Of a DNA stretch of 64,000 nt, positions 1 to 10,373 are shown one piece after another. The stretch is from contig JABCPU010000259.1 of assembly GCA_016800925.1 (NCBI GenBank), positions 31,696 through 95,695 on the forward strand, read 5' to 3'. The notes beneath the pieces are model-generated. The model made no database searches. It was not told where the DNA came from and saw only the letters and a list, made by a program, of their open reading frames with translations. How positions within the stretch are numbered: the first letter of the stretch is position 1; each line of letters opens with the position of its first letter. Both the position numbers and the translations under genes were made by a program. Origin of the DNA: Suillus spraguei (Eukaryota > Basidiomycota > Agaricomycetes > Boletales > Suillaceae).

Positions 1-507
1 CTCTAATTCTCTAATGGCCTTTGCTTCTTTGTTCTCATCTTTAAACATGCGTGAGAACTCCTCTAAGAAGTCTTGGAAGTCCAATTCTCCTGCAGCTTTT
101 TTCTTAACGTAAGGTTCTGCCCATTTTCCAGCATTTCCCTTAAGATATGACAACATTAAGCTGAGATGTTGTTGTTGCGTTGCATTAGGATATTGTGTGA
201 GGTAAAGGGATACTTGTGCCAAGAATGTTTCGACGTTGATGGAATCTTTTCCTCCAATGAACTTTGTTGGCTTCGCAATTTTGGGAGCTCCTCCTGTTGA
301 TGTAGGTTTTGCTTCTAGTTCGTCAATTCTTTCCCTATATTGATGAAGTTCTTCATGGAGTTTTTCGTTCTGGTCTTGTAGGACATCATTCATATTCTTG
401 AGTCTTTGAACTTGCTCTTGGACTGGAGCAATCGCAACATTGATAGCATTTGCGATATACTCAGCCAAAGCTTGTTCGTTGTGAATGGTAGTGGCGGGAG
501 CAGACAT
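1..507 (-). CDS. Ty3/gypsy retrotransposon gag, N-terminal part (runs off left edge)
   Basis: On the minus strand a frame opens with ATG at 507 and stays open for 169 codons to the window edge. It begins MSAPATTIHNEQALAEYIAN, followed by a heptad-like stretch (VQEQVQRLKN, then QDQNEKLHEELHQYRERIDE), a short linker (KPTSTGG), and the gag core with FIGGKDSINVETFLAQVSLY and LSLMLSYLKGNAGKWAEPYV. An N-terminal coiled coil followed by a core with the GNAGKWA-type pattern is typical of capsid proteins in fungal Ty3/gypsy (Tf1/sushi-like) elements. Gag would form the cytoplasmic virus-like particle. Nucleocapsid, protease and polymerase lie outside the window. No stop or frameshift is seen, so this copy may be young. 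The coordinates cover only the visible part. Confidence 0.85.
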   Translation of the reverse strand, partial: MSAPATTIHNEQALAEYIANAINVAIAPVQEQVQRLKNMNDVLQDQNEKLHEELHQYRERIDELEAKPTSTGGAPKIAKPTKFIGGKDSINVETFLAQVSLYLTQYPNATQQQHLSLMLSYLKGNAGKWAEPYVKKKAAGELDFQDFLEEFSRMFKDENKEAKAIRELE

Positions 508-1278
508 AGTACCAGTTGTATTCTGGAACCTGATTTACTGATGTCTGTGGTTGACTAGTCATAACAGTCAACCCGAATAGGAAAGATGATAAAAAAGGAG
601 ATGGGAAAAGAAGTATGTAAATGGAAAATGAGCAGTCCCCAATATCTGATCGGATCTAGCACATACTCAGGTCCTAAAGGGTTCTTTAATTAACCCAACT
701 AGGCGCTTCCCTATTAACTAACTAAGAAAACTATTGTAAAGGTTTTTGTGATCTTCCAAGTGGGAAAAACTCGAGGGACACGGTGCTCTTCCAGCCGAAG
801 CTTACAAGCGACCAGTCTATCTTGAACAACGAGGCAATTCCACTAAATACTTTGAAGAAGACTAGACCTTCTATCGTATGAAGAGAAAACTATCGTAGAA
901 AAGAAACTATTGTAGAGCTCAGCAGGCAGGGTCTTGGGCCAGCACTGAGGTCATGGATCGAACACCTAATGTTGCTCATCCACCGTCTACTAGCAGCAAT
1001 GTAAGGCTGGGCCTGGTAGAGGTCTACTAACTACAAAAGACTATTGGTAGAAATGCGCTCAAGTGAGCAAAGGGGAGAAGAAAGATCGCGACTTTTTAGG
1101 GTCGGGCAAGACAAAATGTTTTGTACTGGCCTGCAAGTGCGAGTGCCTTTACAGACGCATACAGAAGATGATAAGAGACTTCTGAGAGTCGTCTACAACG
1201 GTACTATCATTGAAGAGGAATCCAGAAGAAAAGTATGCAGCGGTATGCGAGTCGGAGTCCCCTAAAGTTCAAACCTAA
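508..1278 (-). other. Internal leader between LTR and gag of the minus-strand retrotransposon
   Basis: This 770-bp stretch separates the LTR (1279-1532) from the gag start. It would be the untranslated leader, with the primer-binding site next to 1278. I could not match the primer-binding site to a particular tRNA. A short open frame at 1044-1265 on the other strand has no recognisable product and is probably chance. Confidence 0.6.
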
Positions 1279-1532
1279 TGTCACAACCCACAAATGAATT
1301 AACGCTAGGGCAGAGACTAGGACTCAAACTAGGATTGTCACAGAGAAAGAGAGAGGAGCAAGGACGTCTTGGATTGCTACAATTGTAGATACAAGAGGTT
1401 TGAACTAAAGAACTACTACAGCAAAACTAGCTAACTATATACACATATTGAAACTGAGATATAAACTGAGTTTGAAACTACTAGCCAATCATAAAATAGA
1501 AACAAGAATTGTACGATGTGATAGTTGTGACA
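1279..1532 (-). repeat. 254-bp LTR of the minus-strand gypsy element
   Basis: The segment starts TGTCACAACC and ends GTTGTGACA, a perfect 9-bp terminal inverted repeat with canonical TG/CA ends. It lies upstream of gag in the right orientation to be the 5' LTR of that element. The bases just outside (1533 onward) begin ttgtt, a possible target-site duplication, but the other end of the element is not in the window. Confidence 0.75.
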
Positions 1533-1749
1533 TTGTTATGACATCATATTCTAGAAGGTTCTAAGATCACGTGATACTATCTTATCTTATCTTATCCGAT
1601 AGCATCATAAAAGATCTCTTCATCTTCATCAGGAAGTTCGGTTATAGAAGCGGTTATAGGGATTTCGATGGAGTTTGTGTTTGTCTTAGCACTGGATTTA
1701 GACACTTTAGGGAAATTAAGAAAAGAGTAATGATTTGAATTTGGAATTC

Positions 1750-2472
1750 ATGACAACTGATCTGCAACAAATGCAAGCTAACCTCGCCTCTCCACGAACC
1801 CCATCCCCTATCAAACAACCAACTTCACCACCCCCCGTTATAGTCTCCCACGTTCACCCCACATGGCTATATGAACCTTGCACAGAAGAGCAGTGTGAAG
1901 CTGTGAAAATATTAGGAGTTCCTGTCACTGAGTTGGTGGCACTCGGTCCTCGACTTCGTGACCTCCACATTCATCCCCCTATGTCCATCCCAGCATCATT
2001 TGGTCCAATGGACCCTATTTCGCAAGTCCTAGTAAAGGACTTCGGTATAATGTCCCCCTCTTCCTCTAACGAACTCCTCGCAGTTGCTGAACAAGCAACT
2101 ATTCCTGATCTCCCAACGTCGGCATACACTCTTACCACTAAACAACAGGCACAGCTCAGATGCGACAATGCCTTCGCTTTAAGTCGTATGGCGCGACGAA
2201 AGGGGAAGAAGCACGCCAGATCCACTAGTCCCAAACCCATTATTTTGCCATCACCCTTACACATGTCTACCTCTAACACTGATGAGAATATGAAGTGCCG
2301 AGTCTGTGGTATCACCGGACATCGGCAAAAGAATTGCCCCGACTACCAGTGCCAAATTTGTCTGCGACACACTCCTACCCATCTTTCCATATACTGTCCC
2401 CGAAGAGTCGGGACCCCTCCGATTGCGTTAACCTGGAAGGATGATGGGTTCTATGAAGCGTTTCATTCTTAG
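1750..2472 (+). CDS. Zinc-knuckle (CCHC) protein of an LTR element
   Basis: The frame encodes 240 aa from ATG 1750, the first ATG in frame. Residues 10-35 are Pro/Ser/Thr-rich. The middle part is unrecognised. A basic patch (RMARRKGKKHARS) precedes a zinc knuckle with C183, C186, H191 and C196 (CX2CX4HX4C) and a second Cys/His cluster from C201. CCHC knuckles of this kind bind nucleic acid in retrotransposon Gag proteins. The frame ends about 190 bp before an LTR in the same orientation, so it belongs to that element. A decayed homologue occupies the same position beside the LTR at 45384. No reverse transcriptase or integrase is visible. A cellular zinc-knuckle protein is less likely because of the LTR linkage. 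Confidence 0.6.
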   Translation: MTTDLQQMQANLASPRTPSPIKQPTSPPPVIVSHVHPTWLYEPCTEEQCEAVKILGVPVTELVALGPRLRDLHIHPPMSIPASFGPMDPISQVLVKDFGIMSPSSSNELLAVAEQATIPDLPTSAYTLTTKQQAQLRCDNAFALSRMARRKGKKHARSTSPKPIILPSPLHMSTSNTDENMKCRVCGITGHRQKNCPDYQCQICLRHTPTHLSIYCPRRVGTPPIALTWKDDGFYEAFHS

Positions 2473-2640
2473 GAGCGACAGCTTAGCAATGAGCGAACTC
2501 AAGCAGCAAAAGGCAGGATTCTAAATGATGTGCTGGTGCTGAAGAAGCCGCATACATGAGGAGTGGGTCATTTATTGATGAGGACTACGAGTATAGCGAC
2601 GATCCCGTTTATTATGCTAATCAGGACGAGTAAAGTCGGT
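2473..2640 (+). pseudogene. Frameshifted 3' coding tail of the zinc-knuckle ORF
   Basis: Beyond the stop at 2470, shifted frames encode a tail resembling that of the copy at 45190-45346 (both contain a sequence like SDDP-YYAN before the final stop). The tail was probably once continuous with the zinc-knuckle ORF. A premature stop and at least one indel separate them here. Confidence 0.45.
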
Positions 2641-2665
2641 GACTTTACATGTAAAACGGGGGTAA

Positions 2666-3140
2666 CGTTACAGTCGTACGTGCCCCTATTCATTTTTCCG
2701 TATCTCCGTTACTTGTATATTACATAACGTGATTCTGACTCATATGCTCAACGCATCTGTACTATAGTTGCCTTCCCTCTTTGGATATGCACATACATTC
2801 TCGCGTATCTTTTGGTCCGTGCACACATATTGACCTATTTAAGCATGTTGTACTATGCTTGTGTACTTTACTTTAATCTTACTGGGTTTTACCTGGAATA
2901 TCTTTCGCTTAGGCCTCCAACCTGAGTCGTCTTGAATCGTCTCTAAGTCTAAGCACTCCTTAGCCTTAGTCTCTATTCTCGTAGAACCTCTTAGATTCAT
3001 CTTTGAGGCTGAACCCTTGATCGTACTTGGAACGTGTTCCTTGTACTCTTACCTTGTCCTCTTCTGGACATTGTAGAACTTCCCAGCAGACCGTCTGTGT
3101 CTTTTCACTGTCGCTGGTGATGCTATCCCAGTTCGTAACA
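2666..3140 (+). repeat. 475-bp LTR, 3' LTR of the zinc-knuckle element
   Basis: The sequence runs from GTTACAGTCG (first base mutated from TG; other copies read TGTTACA) to TTCGTAACA. The ends form the inverted repeat TGTTAC/GTAACA. Homologous LTRs lie at 43548-44022 (inverted), 45384-45855 and 63942 onward. The base run just after it, tgctg, is the target-site duplication also seen beside the solo LTR at 43548-44022. This is therefore the same ancestral insertion, retained here with internal sequence. Confidence 0.8.
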
Positions 3141-4570
3141 TGCTGAGTATCTGCATAAAAACATGGCTCCCATTGGAGACCACACCTGGACTGAGTATCT
3201 GCTTGTCAAGAGGGCTCCCATTTGGGACCATGCCTGTGCTAAGTATCTGCCTCTCGAGAGGGCTCCCATTGGGGACCATGCCTGTAGTGAGTATCTGCAT
3301 GGCTCCCATAGGGGACCGCACCTGTGCTGAGTATATCTGCTTGTCAAGAGGGCTACCAAATGGGACTGCGCCTGTGCTGAGTATCTACCTCTCGAGAGGG
3401 CTCCCATTGGGGACCATGCCTGTAGTGAGTATGGCTCCCATAGGGGACCGCACCTGTGCTGAGTATCTGCATAAGAACATGGCTCCCATTGGGGACCGCA
3501 CCTATGCTGAGTATCTGCCTCTCGAGAGGGCTCCCATTGGAGACCATGTCTGTAGTGAGTATCTGCATGGCTCCCATAGGGGACCACGCCTATAGTGAGC
3601 ATCTGTGTGTGAATGGGGACCACACCTGTGCTGAGTGTCTGCCTGTTGAGAGGGCTCCCATAGGGGACTGTGCCTGTAGTGAGTATCTGTGTGTGAATGG
3701 GGACTGCACCTGTGCTGAGTATCTGCATGAAGACATGGCTCCCATAGGGGACTGCACCTGTGCTGAGTATCTGCTTGTCAAGAGGGCTCCCATTGGGGAC
3801 CGTGCCTGTGCTGAGTATCCATGTGCAATTTTGAGCATCTGCTCAACAGGCAGACACTCAGAACAGGTGTGGTCCCCAATGGGAGCCCTCTCGACAGGCA
3901 GACACTCAGCACAGGTGTGGTCCCCGTTCACACACAGATACTCACTACAGGCGTGGTCCCCAATGGGAGCCCTCTTGACAAGCAGATACTCATCCATCTG
4001 CACAGGCACAGTCCCCAATGGGACCCTCTCGACAGGCAGATACTCACTACAGGCATGGTCCCCAATGGGAGCCCTCTCGGCAAGCAGATACTCAGCACAG
4101 GTGCGGTTCCCAATGGGAGCCCTCTCGACAGGCAGACACTCAGCACAGGTGTAGTCCCCATTGACACACATATACTCACTACAGGCACAGTCCCCAATGG
4201 GAGCCCTCTCGGCAAGCAGATACTCAGCACAGGTGCGGTTCCCAATGGGAGCCCTCTCGACAGGCAGACACTCAGCACAGGTGTAGTCCCCATTGACACA
4301 CATATACTCACTACAGGCACAGTCCCCAATGGGAGCCCTCTCGGCAGGCAGATATACTCAGCACAGGCATGGTCCCCAATGGGAGCCCTCTTGACAGGCA
4401 GACACTCAGCATAGGTGCGGTCCCCATTCACACACAGATACTCACTAACAGGTACGGTCCCCAATGGGAGCCTGCTTACACGCAAAGACTCGCCACAGGC
4501 ATGGTCCCCATTGGAAGTTATTTGTACAAGGAGATCCTCAAATATACTCACCGCAGAGCGGTCCCCCTCT
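3141..4570. repeat. 48-bp tandem array in head-to-head orientation
   Basis: A unit of about 48 bp (for example gagtatctgc, ctctcgagag, ggctcccatt, ggggaccatg, cctgtagt in succession) is repeated about 14 times to roughly 3825, then about 15 times in inverted orientation to roughly 4565. The centre is near 3840. The unit length is divisible by three, so long spurious open frames with a 16-residue period arise on both strands. They are not genes. More units occur at 5730-6065, 42430-43547 and 44028-44930. Confidence 0.9.
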
Positions 4571-4735
4571 AGACAATTCAGTTGTTTGGATGTAGAACCA
4601 GTACCCTGGACATTGCCAATTGCCATAGATTGTGTCCGGCCAGGCGCCAGCCAATGGTAGTACATATATGTATATATGGTGCTGGCCGGTGCATAGATGC
4701 CATGCCCAGAAATGAAGCCGGCCGGCATGTCAGTG

Positions 4736-4927
4736 CATCCAGCAGATCATATTTCCCTCTGTGGCAGAACTCTCAACATGGCTGGGCGCACTAGCCCCTG
4801 AGCAGCCCAAGGAAAGCAATCTACATTTTCTTTGTTAACGCGATTGCTTTCCTTGGGCCACTCAGGAGCCAGCATGCCCAGCCATGTTGAGAGTTCTGCC
4901 ACAGAGGGAAATATGATCTGCTGGATG
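4736..4927. repeat. Long near-perfect hairpin (about 90-bp arms)
   Basis: The left arm starts catccagcagatcatatttc and the right arm ends with its complement gatctgctggatg. The loop is a short AT-rich stretch around 4832-4850. The same hairpin is at 42073-42264 in the inverted copy of this unit. Confidence 0.85.
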
Positions 4928-4929
4928 TT

Positions 4930-5345
4930 AGCTAATGCCTGGCACATCCAGCTCTATATAGAGCATTATCTATCCAGGCATAGCAGCATGGATTTCCCTT
5001 TCTTCATCCAGGTGCACTAAGGCTCGCAAGGAATTGGCATCCTTTCTTTCCAAGTACACTGATACCCGGCACATCAAGCTCTGTATAGAGCATTATCTAT
5101 CCAACATATGCCAAGTGTCATGCCTGCACTCAAAACCGTTCACATCAAGAGTCCTGCCTCAGAGGTCAATCACTTGGTCTTTATCCCTGGCTCACAAGGA
5201 ATCGGCATCCTTTCTTTCCAGGTACACTGATACCTGGCGCATGAAGCTGTGTATAGAGCATTATCTATCCAACATATGCCAAGCATCATGCCCGCACTCA
5301 AAACTGTTCACGTCAAGAGTTCTGCCTCAGAGGTAAATCACTTGG
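4930..5345. repeat. Imperfect direct repeats of about 180 bp
   Basis: The phrase tatagagcattatctatcca and surrounding sequence occur three times (near 4957, 5085 and 5251). The last two are followed by closely similar 100-bp tails. The block also occurs at 41660-42050 in the inverted copy. Confidence 0.7.
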
Positions 5346-6065
5346 TCTTTATCCTGGGCTCATGAGGAATTGGCATAATTGCTTTCCTTCTCCATTTACA
5401 GCAACCCCTGCAGTTCTCGCCATCAATGGCTAAGTTTTCTTTGAAGAACCCCCAGAATTGATTCTTCCTTCTCTGCAGGCACACACTCACGACAGCTGTG
5501 GTCCCAAATGGGAGCTCAGATCTCTAGCCCATGCCAGCTCTAAACTGCAGGCCGGCACCAGCACCAAATCCCATGGTCTCACTTGAGCCTTACAATGTGT
5601 CTGGCCTTCCAACAACTACCCACCCTGTCATGTATATCGAAAACACAAGCCAGAAGGGAGAAATGGAGAGAAGGATGCCTATAGGGTAGGGATAATGAAT
5701 GCGCTGCCCTGTTTTATTACCATGGTCAGTTGGTTGCATGAAAATACAGCTCCCAATGGGGACTGCGCCTGTGCCGAGATCTGCATGAAAACATGGCTCC
5801 CATTTGGGACCGCACCTGTGGTGATCATTTACCTGTTTACCCGTTGAGAAGGCTTCCATAGGGGACTGCATTGCTGTGAGTATCTGCATAAAAATGTGGC
5901 TCCCAATGGGGACTGCGCCTGTGCTGAGATCTGCATGACAGCATGACTCCCATTGGAGACCGTGTCTGCAGTGAGTAACTATGTGCAAAGAGGGCTCCCA
6001 TAGGGGACTGCGTTTGCAGTGAGTCACTATGTGCAAAGAAGGCTCTCATTGGGGACCGCACCTGT
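5346..6065. repeat. Spacer ending in degenerate 48-bp units
   Basis: No gene was seen. From about 5730 to 6065 the DNA returns to units related to the 48-bp array (variants of gctcccattggggaccg). The first part is unique within this arm but recurs at 41175-41640. Confidence 0.6.
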
Positions 6066-6074
6066 GCTAAGTGT

Positions 6075-6372
6075 ATACCCAAAAATAGAGAAGTATTCCC
6101 TATTTCCCACACATGATGTTCCTCTGTTCCCCTCAGCCCGGTGTTCCCTCGTACCTTTGTATAACCATAAATAGAGAAGTGTTCCCTATTTCCCACACAT
6201 GATGTTCCTCTGTTCCCCTTGGCCCAGTGTTCCTTCATACCTTGTATAACCATAAATAGAAATGTGTTCCCTGTTTCCCACAGAGGATGTTCCTCTGTTC
6301 CCCTTGGCTTAGTGTTCCCTCTAACCTCATATAACCAAAAATAGACATGTGTTCCCTTTACTAACCAAATCA
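6075..6372. repeat. Tandem repeat, about 85-bp unit, 3.5 copies
   Basis: Successive copies share ttccctatttcccacacatg followed by atgttcctctgttcccc and a short AT-rich tail. The same array is at 40700-40920 in the inverted copy. Confidence 0.75.
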
Positions 6373-6429
6373 AGCTGTTCCCCTAGGGAACATCTATGCC
6401 CCCATAGATATTTGACTCCAATAGGTAAG

Positions 6430-6990
6430 TGGTTTCATAGTAGTTTCGTAGTGGTTTCATAGTGGTTTCGTAGTAGTTTCATAGTGGTTTCATAGTAGTT
6501 TCATAGTAGCAGTTTCATAGTAGTTTCATAGTAGTAGTTTCATAGTAGTTTTGTAGTGGTTTCATAGTAGTAGTTTCATAGTAGTTTCATAGTGGTTTCG
6601 TAGTAGTAGTTTCATAGTAGTTTCATAGTGGTTTCGTAGTAGTAGTTTCATAGTGGTTTCATAGTGGTTTCATAGTAGTTTCATAGTGGTTTCGTAGTAG
6701 TAGTTTCATAGTAGTTTCATAGTGGTTTCATAGTGGTTTCATAGTGGTTTCATAGTAGTTTCATGGTGGTTTCATAGTAGTAGTTTCATAGTAGTAGTTT
6801 CATAGTAGTAGTTTCATAGTAGTTTCATGGTGGTTTCATAGTAGTAGTTTCATAGTGGTTTCATAGTGGTTTCATAGTGGTTTCATGGTGGTTTTATGGT
6901 AGCTTTATAGTAGTCTCATAGTAGTAGTTTCATAGTAGTAGTTTCATAGTGGTTTCATAATAGTTCCATAGTAGTTCCATAGTGGTCTCA
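6430..6990. repeat. 11-bp satellite (TTTCATAGTRG)n
   Basis: About 45 copies of tttcatagtgg, tttcatagtag or tttcgtagtgg, some with an extra tag triplet. The inverted copy of the array is at 40066-40660. The same word occurs at lower density near the other end of the unit (8860-9000 and its tandem copies). Confidence 0.9.
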
Positions 6991-8087
6991 TAGAACAGCC
7001 TCCAGGCTGCCCACCACTGCCTTCACAAACTTATGTTGTGCAGTTTTCTGCTTTGTCCAACACTGGGTGAGTCATTTGGTCATGTACTAATAAGATAAAT
7101 ATTTTAAAATAACCTTCTGCAGTGTAAAGATACAATCTAGCCTGGGCTGTAGATAAACCACAGCCTAAGCTAGTATGCGAGTCTTGTGCTCTACCTAGTC
7201 TGCTTCACTTGCGAAGGCAAGAACATTCGACCCTAAAGGGAAAGCTAAGTTAGTATAGTCTAATAATGCCCAACCTGTGGTGCAAGACTGTCGTCGGAGG
7301 TAGCAAGATGCTAGTGGTGACCTCCGGTCCATGGGAAACTAGCAGTAATACTAGTGGTAAGCGTGGGAAAGCGGTAGACAAGCAGTAGCAAAAGTGGTAA
7401 AACTGTGGTAGTGCGTGCGGTAGTGCGTGTGGTAGTGCGTGCGGTAAAACTGCAGTAAGGCGTGGGAAACTGGCAGTAAAACAAGCGGGAAAGCGTAGCG
7501 ATGAAGCGCGGGAAAGTGTAGCACAAGCGGCGAAGCGCGGGAAAGCGGTGGTGCGTGCAGCAGTAAAACAATTCTTAAGAGACAGTGACTTCGGTGAAAG
7601 ACTTTATTCCGTTAGAGACAGTAGTGGTGACAATTCCTAAGTACCGTGTGTACCATAGAGGGAAAAGTAAAAGTACCGGAATGTGCGAAGAGTCCTTTTT
7701 AACATGTGCTGTGAACGGCCGGAATACATAGCGAGAATGGTAGCGAGATAGAGATATTTAGCTAAGAGGCACGCAGCGAGCAAGCGGCGTCACAGAAGGT
7801 AAGGTAAGTCTTGCTGTAGCTTTAGTAACAGCGGAAACGAATATGCTACGCACCAATGGATCTTAGATGGAAATGGAATGGACAGGAGGACATCGGTAGT
7901 GAGATTCGGTAAGGGGCAAGGATCCACGGAGTGAAAACAGTACCAGCAAAGCGAAAAGGGGTAATGCTCGCTATAGGGGTTTTCTTGGTAGCTGCTGTAG
8001 ACGGTAACGAGACACTTGTCTAAAATGGCACTTTCATGGTCAGTGTGACTTTGTTCACTACAGCGGTTCCCCCTGCACCCAGTCCCT
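6991..8087. other. Internal region of the modular repeat unit, no gene recognised
   Basis: The region contains a low-complexity part at 7370-7560, built from short words such as gcggtagtgcgtg, and otherwise unique-looking DNA. No convincing coding frame was found. It matches 38990-40060 in inverted orientation with small differences. Confidence 0.5.
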
Positions 8088-8144
8088 GTGTGCTCCCCTC
8101 CCACCATCCTTGCCTTCTTCTCACTCTCTGACTGGGAGGCTTGC

Positions 8145-8411
8145 ATGCACCACAACTACCACAACCAGTTTCATGCTTGGCTTGAGCACTGGAAGCTCAA
8201 TGATCCTTACAGTATGACAGCCTGTCAACAATGTACTCATGCATTTGAGCAGAGGATGCATAATCTCTCCAAGGACACTGCAAGGATCCAAAAAACATTG
8301 GAGAGGAGCAAAGAGGAGCATGAGCATAGGATAAGTAAGGAGCAGAAGAAGTTGCAGAAGATAGCTGATAGGGAAACACAAAAGGAATCTGAGGAGGAGG
8401 GAAGGAAGTGA
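8145..8411 (+). CDS. Coiled-coil protein of the modular repeat unit
   Basis: The frame encodes 88 aa from ATG 8145. It contains WLEHWKLNDPYSMTACQQC, then a long charged stretch (from about residue 40 to the end) rich in Lys and Glu with heptad spacing (RIQKTLERSKEEHEHRISKE), predicting a coiled coil. The pattern CxxC then H is seen near residues 24-30. An in-frame DWEAC lies just upstream in both copies, so the true product may start earlier or have an upstream exon. The other copy (38632-38898, minus) differs by only a few residues, which suggests recent duplication or constraint. The family is not recognised. It is probably encoded by the mobile or duplicated unit. Confidence 0.45.
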   Translation: MHHNYHNQFHAWLEHWKLNDPYSMTACQQCTHAFEQRMHNLSKDTARIQKTLERSKEEHEHRISKEQKKLQKIADRETQKESEEEGRK

Positions 8412-10337
8412 AAAGAAGTGAAAAGGTGGGAAAAGACTGGTGATTGACTGCACTTTTGCTTATATAAGCTGTGTCAAACAAAGCCATATCATAAGACTTG
8501 TGAATTTTGACTTGGGGAATTTTCGCATTTTTGCTTACTTAACCGTGGGAACTTTTTCTGATGAAAATCAAAGTTGTAGTAGTTTCATAGGGATGCATGT
8601 GGTAGGAGATATCATTAGAACAGTGGGACTCTTTGGAAGGGACTCTTAAGGTGCACTCCTTGAAAGCTATAGGGGGAGGGTAGGAGGGCAAGTACAGGAG
8701 TGAAACTACTATGAAACTTATCATGAAACCTATGGATTTGATATGACCAACACTAATTATCATCATTACATATGAAACTACTGTGAAACTTATCATGAAA
8801 CCTATGACCAACATTGATAAGAATGTAGTGAAACTCAGTCAATGACATGAAACTGATAAGTTTCATAGTGGTTTCACTGATATAATGAGGATGATCAGTG
8901 TTGGGGATACACAAGAATCATATAAATGAACCACTGTGAAACCACTGTGAAATCACTATGAAACCACTATTAAGCCACTATGAATCATGAAGCCTATAAA
9001 CTACCCCCCCCTGGGGTGGGCATGGATTCGGGTAAGATCTGAGGAGGAGGGAAGGAAGTGAAAAGAAGTGAAAAGGTGGGAAAAGACTGGTGATTGACTG
9101 CACTTTTGCTTATATAAGCTGTGTCAAACAAAGCCATATCATAAGACTTGTGAATTTTGACTTGGGGAATTTTCGCATTTTGCTTACTTAACCGTGGGAA
9201 CTTTTTCTGATGAAAATCAAAGTTGTAGTAGTTTCATAGGGATGCATGTGGTAGGAGATATCATTAGAACAGTGGGACTCTTTGGAAGGGACTCTTAAGG
9301 TGCACTCCTTGAAAGCTATAGGGGAGGGTAGGAGGGCAAGTACAGGAGTGAAACTACTATGAAACTTATCATGAAACCTATGGATTTGATATGACCAACA
9401 CTAATTATCATCATTACATATGAAACTACTGTGAAACTTATCATGAAACCTATGACCAACATTGATAAGAAATGTAGTGAAACTCAGTCAATGACATGAA
9501 ACTGATAAGTTTCATAGTGGTTTCACTGATATAATGAGGATGATCAGTGTTGGGGATACACAAGAATCATATAAATGAAACCACTGTGAAACCACTGTGA
9601 AATCACTATGAAACCACTATTAAGCCACTATGAATCATGAAGCCTATAAACTACCCCCCCCTGGGGTGGGCATGGATTCGGGTAAGATCTGAGGAGGAGG
9701 GAAGGAAGTGAAAAGAAGTGAAAAGGTGGGAAAAGACTGGTGATTGACTGCACTTTTGCTTATATAAGCTGTGTCAAACAAAGCCATATCATAAGACTTG
9801 TGAATTTTGACTTGGGGAATTTTCGCATTTTTGCTTACTTAACCGTGGGAACTTTTTCTGATGAAAATCAAAGTTGTAGTAGTTTCATAGGGATGCATGT
9901 GGTAGGAGATATCATTAGAACAGTGGGACTCTTTGGAAGGGACTCTTAAGGTGCACTCCTTGAAAGCTATAGGGGAGGGTAGGAGGGCAAGTACAGGAGT
10001 GAAACTACTATGAAACTTATCATGAAACCTATGGATTTGATATGACCAACACTAATTATCATCATTACATATGAAACTACTGTGAAACTTATCATGAAAC
10101 CTATGACCAACATTGATAAGAAATGTAGTGAAACTCAGTCAATGACATGAAACTGATAAGTTTCATAGTGGTTTCACTGATATAATGAGGATGATCAGTG
10201 TTGGGGATACACAAGAATCATATAAATGAAACCACTGTGAAACCACTGTGAAATCACTATGAAACCACTATTAAGCCACTATGAATCATGAAGCCTATAA
10301 ACTACCCCCCCCTGGGGTGGGCATGGATTCGGGTAAG
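8387..10337. repeat. Three tandem copies of a 650-bp terminal segment
   Basis: Units start at 8387, 9037 and 9687 (each atctgaggaggagggaagg) and end ggggtgggcatggattcgg then gtaag. They are nearly identical, differing by single-base indels. The first unit overlaps the last codons of the coiled-coil ORF. The inverted copy of the region (37945-38640) has only one unit, so the triplication is specific to this arm. Confidence 0.9.
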
Positions 10338-10373
10338 ATGGCCTGTGTCATGCATTATACTAATCAACCATAG

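Noticed and set aside
1044..1265. Open frame in the retrotransposon leader, opposite strand to gag
   Set aside because: Short, no recognisable motif, and on the wrong strand for the element.
3049..4728. Many overlapping open frames of 70-270 residues in the 48-bp array
   Set aside because: They follow the repeat period, occur on both strands in several frames and have no non-repetitive part. They are a by-product of a unit divisible by three.
8121..8487. Long minus-strand frames opposite the coiled-coil ORF
   Set aside because: They are shadows of the repetitive Lys/Glu codons (Leu/Phe-rich translations) and are less conserved between copies.
10300..10340. Helitron 3' end (C/G-rich hairpin followed by CTRR)
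   Set aside because: The end has a small ccccc/ggggt hairpin but reads gggtaagat, not CTRR, and no Rep/helicase gene is present.
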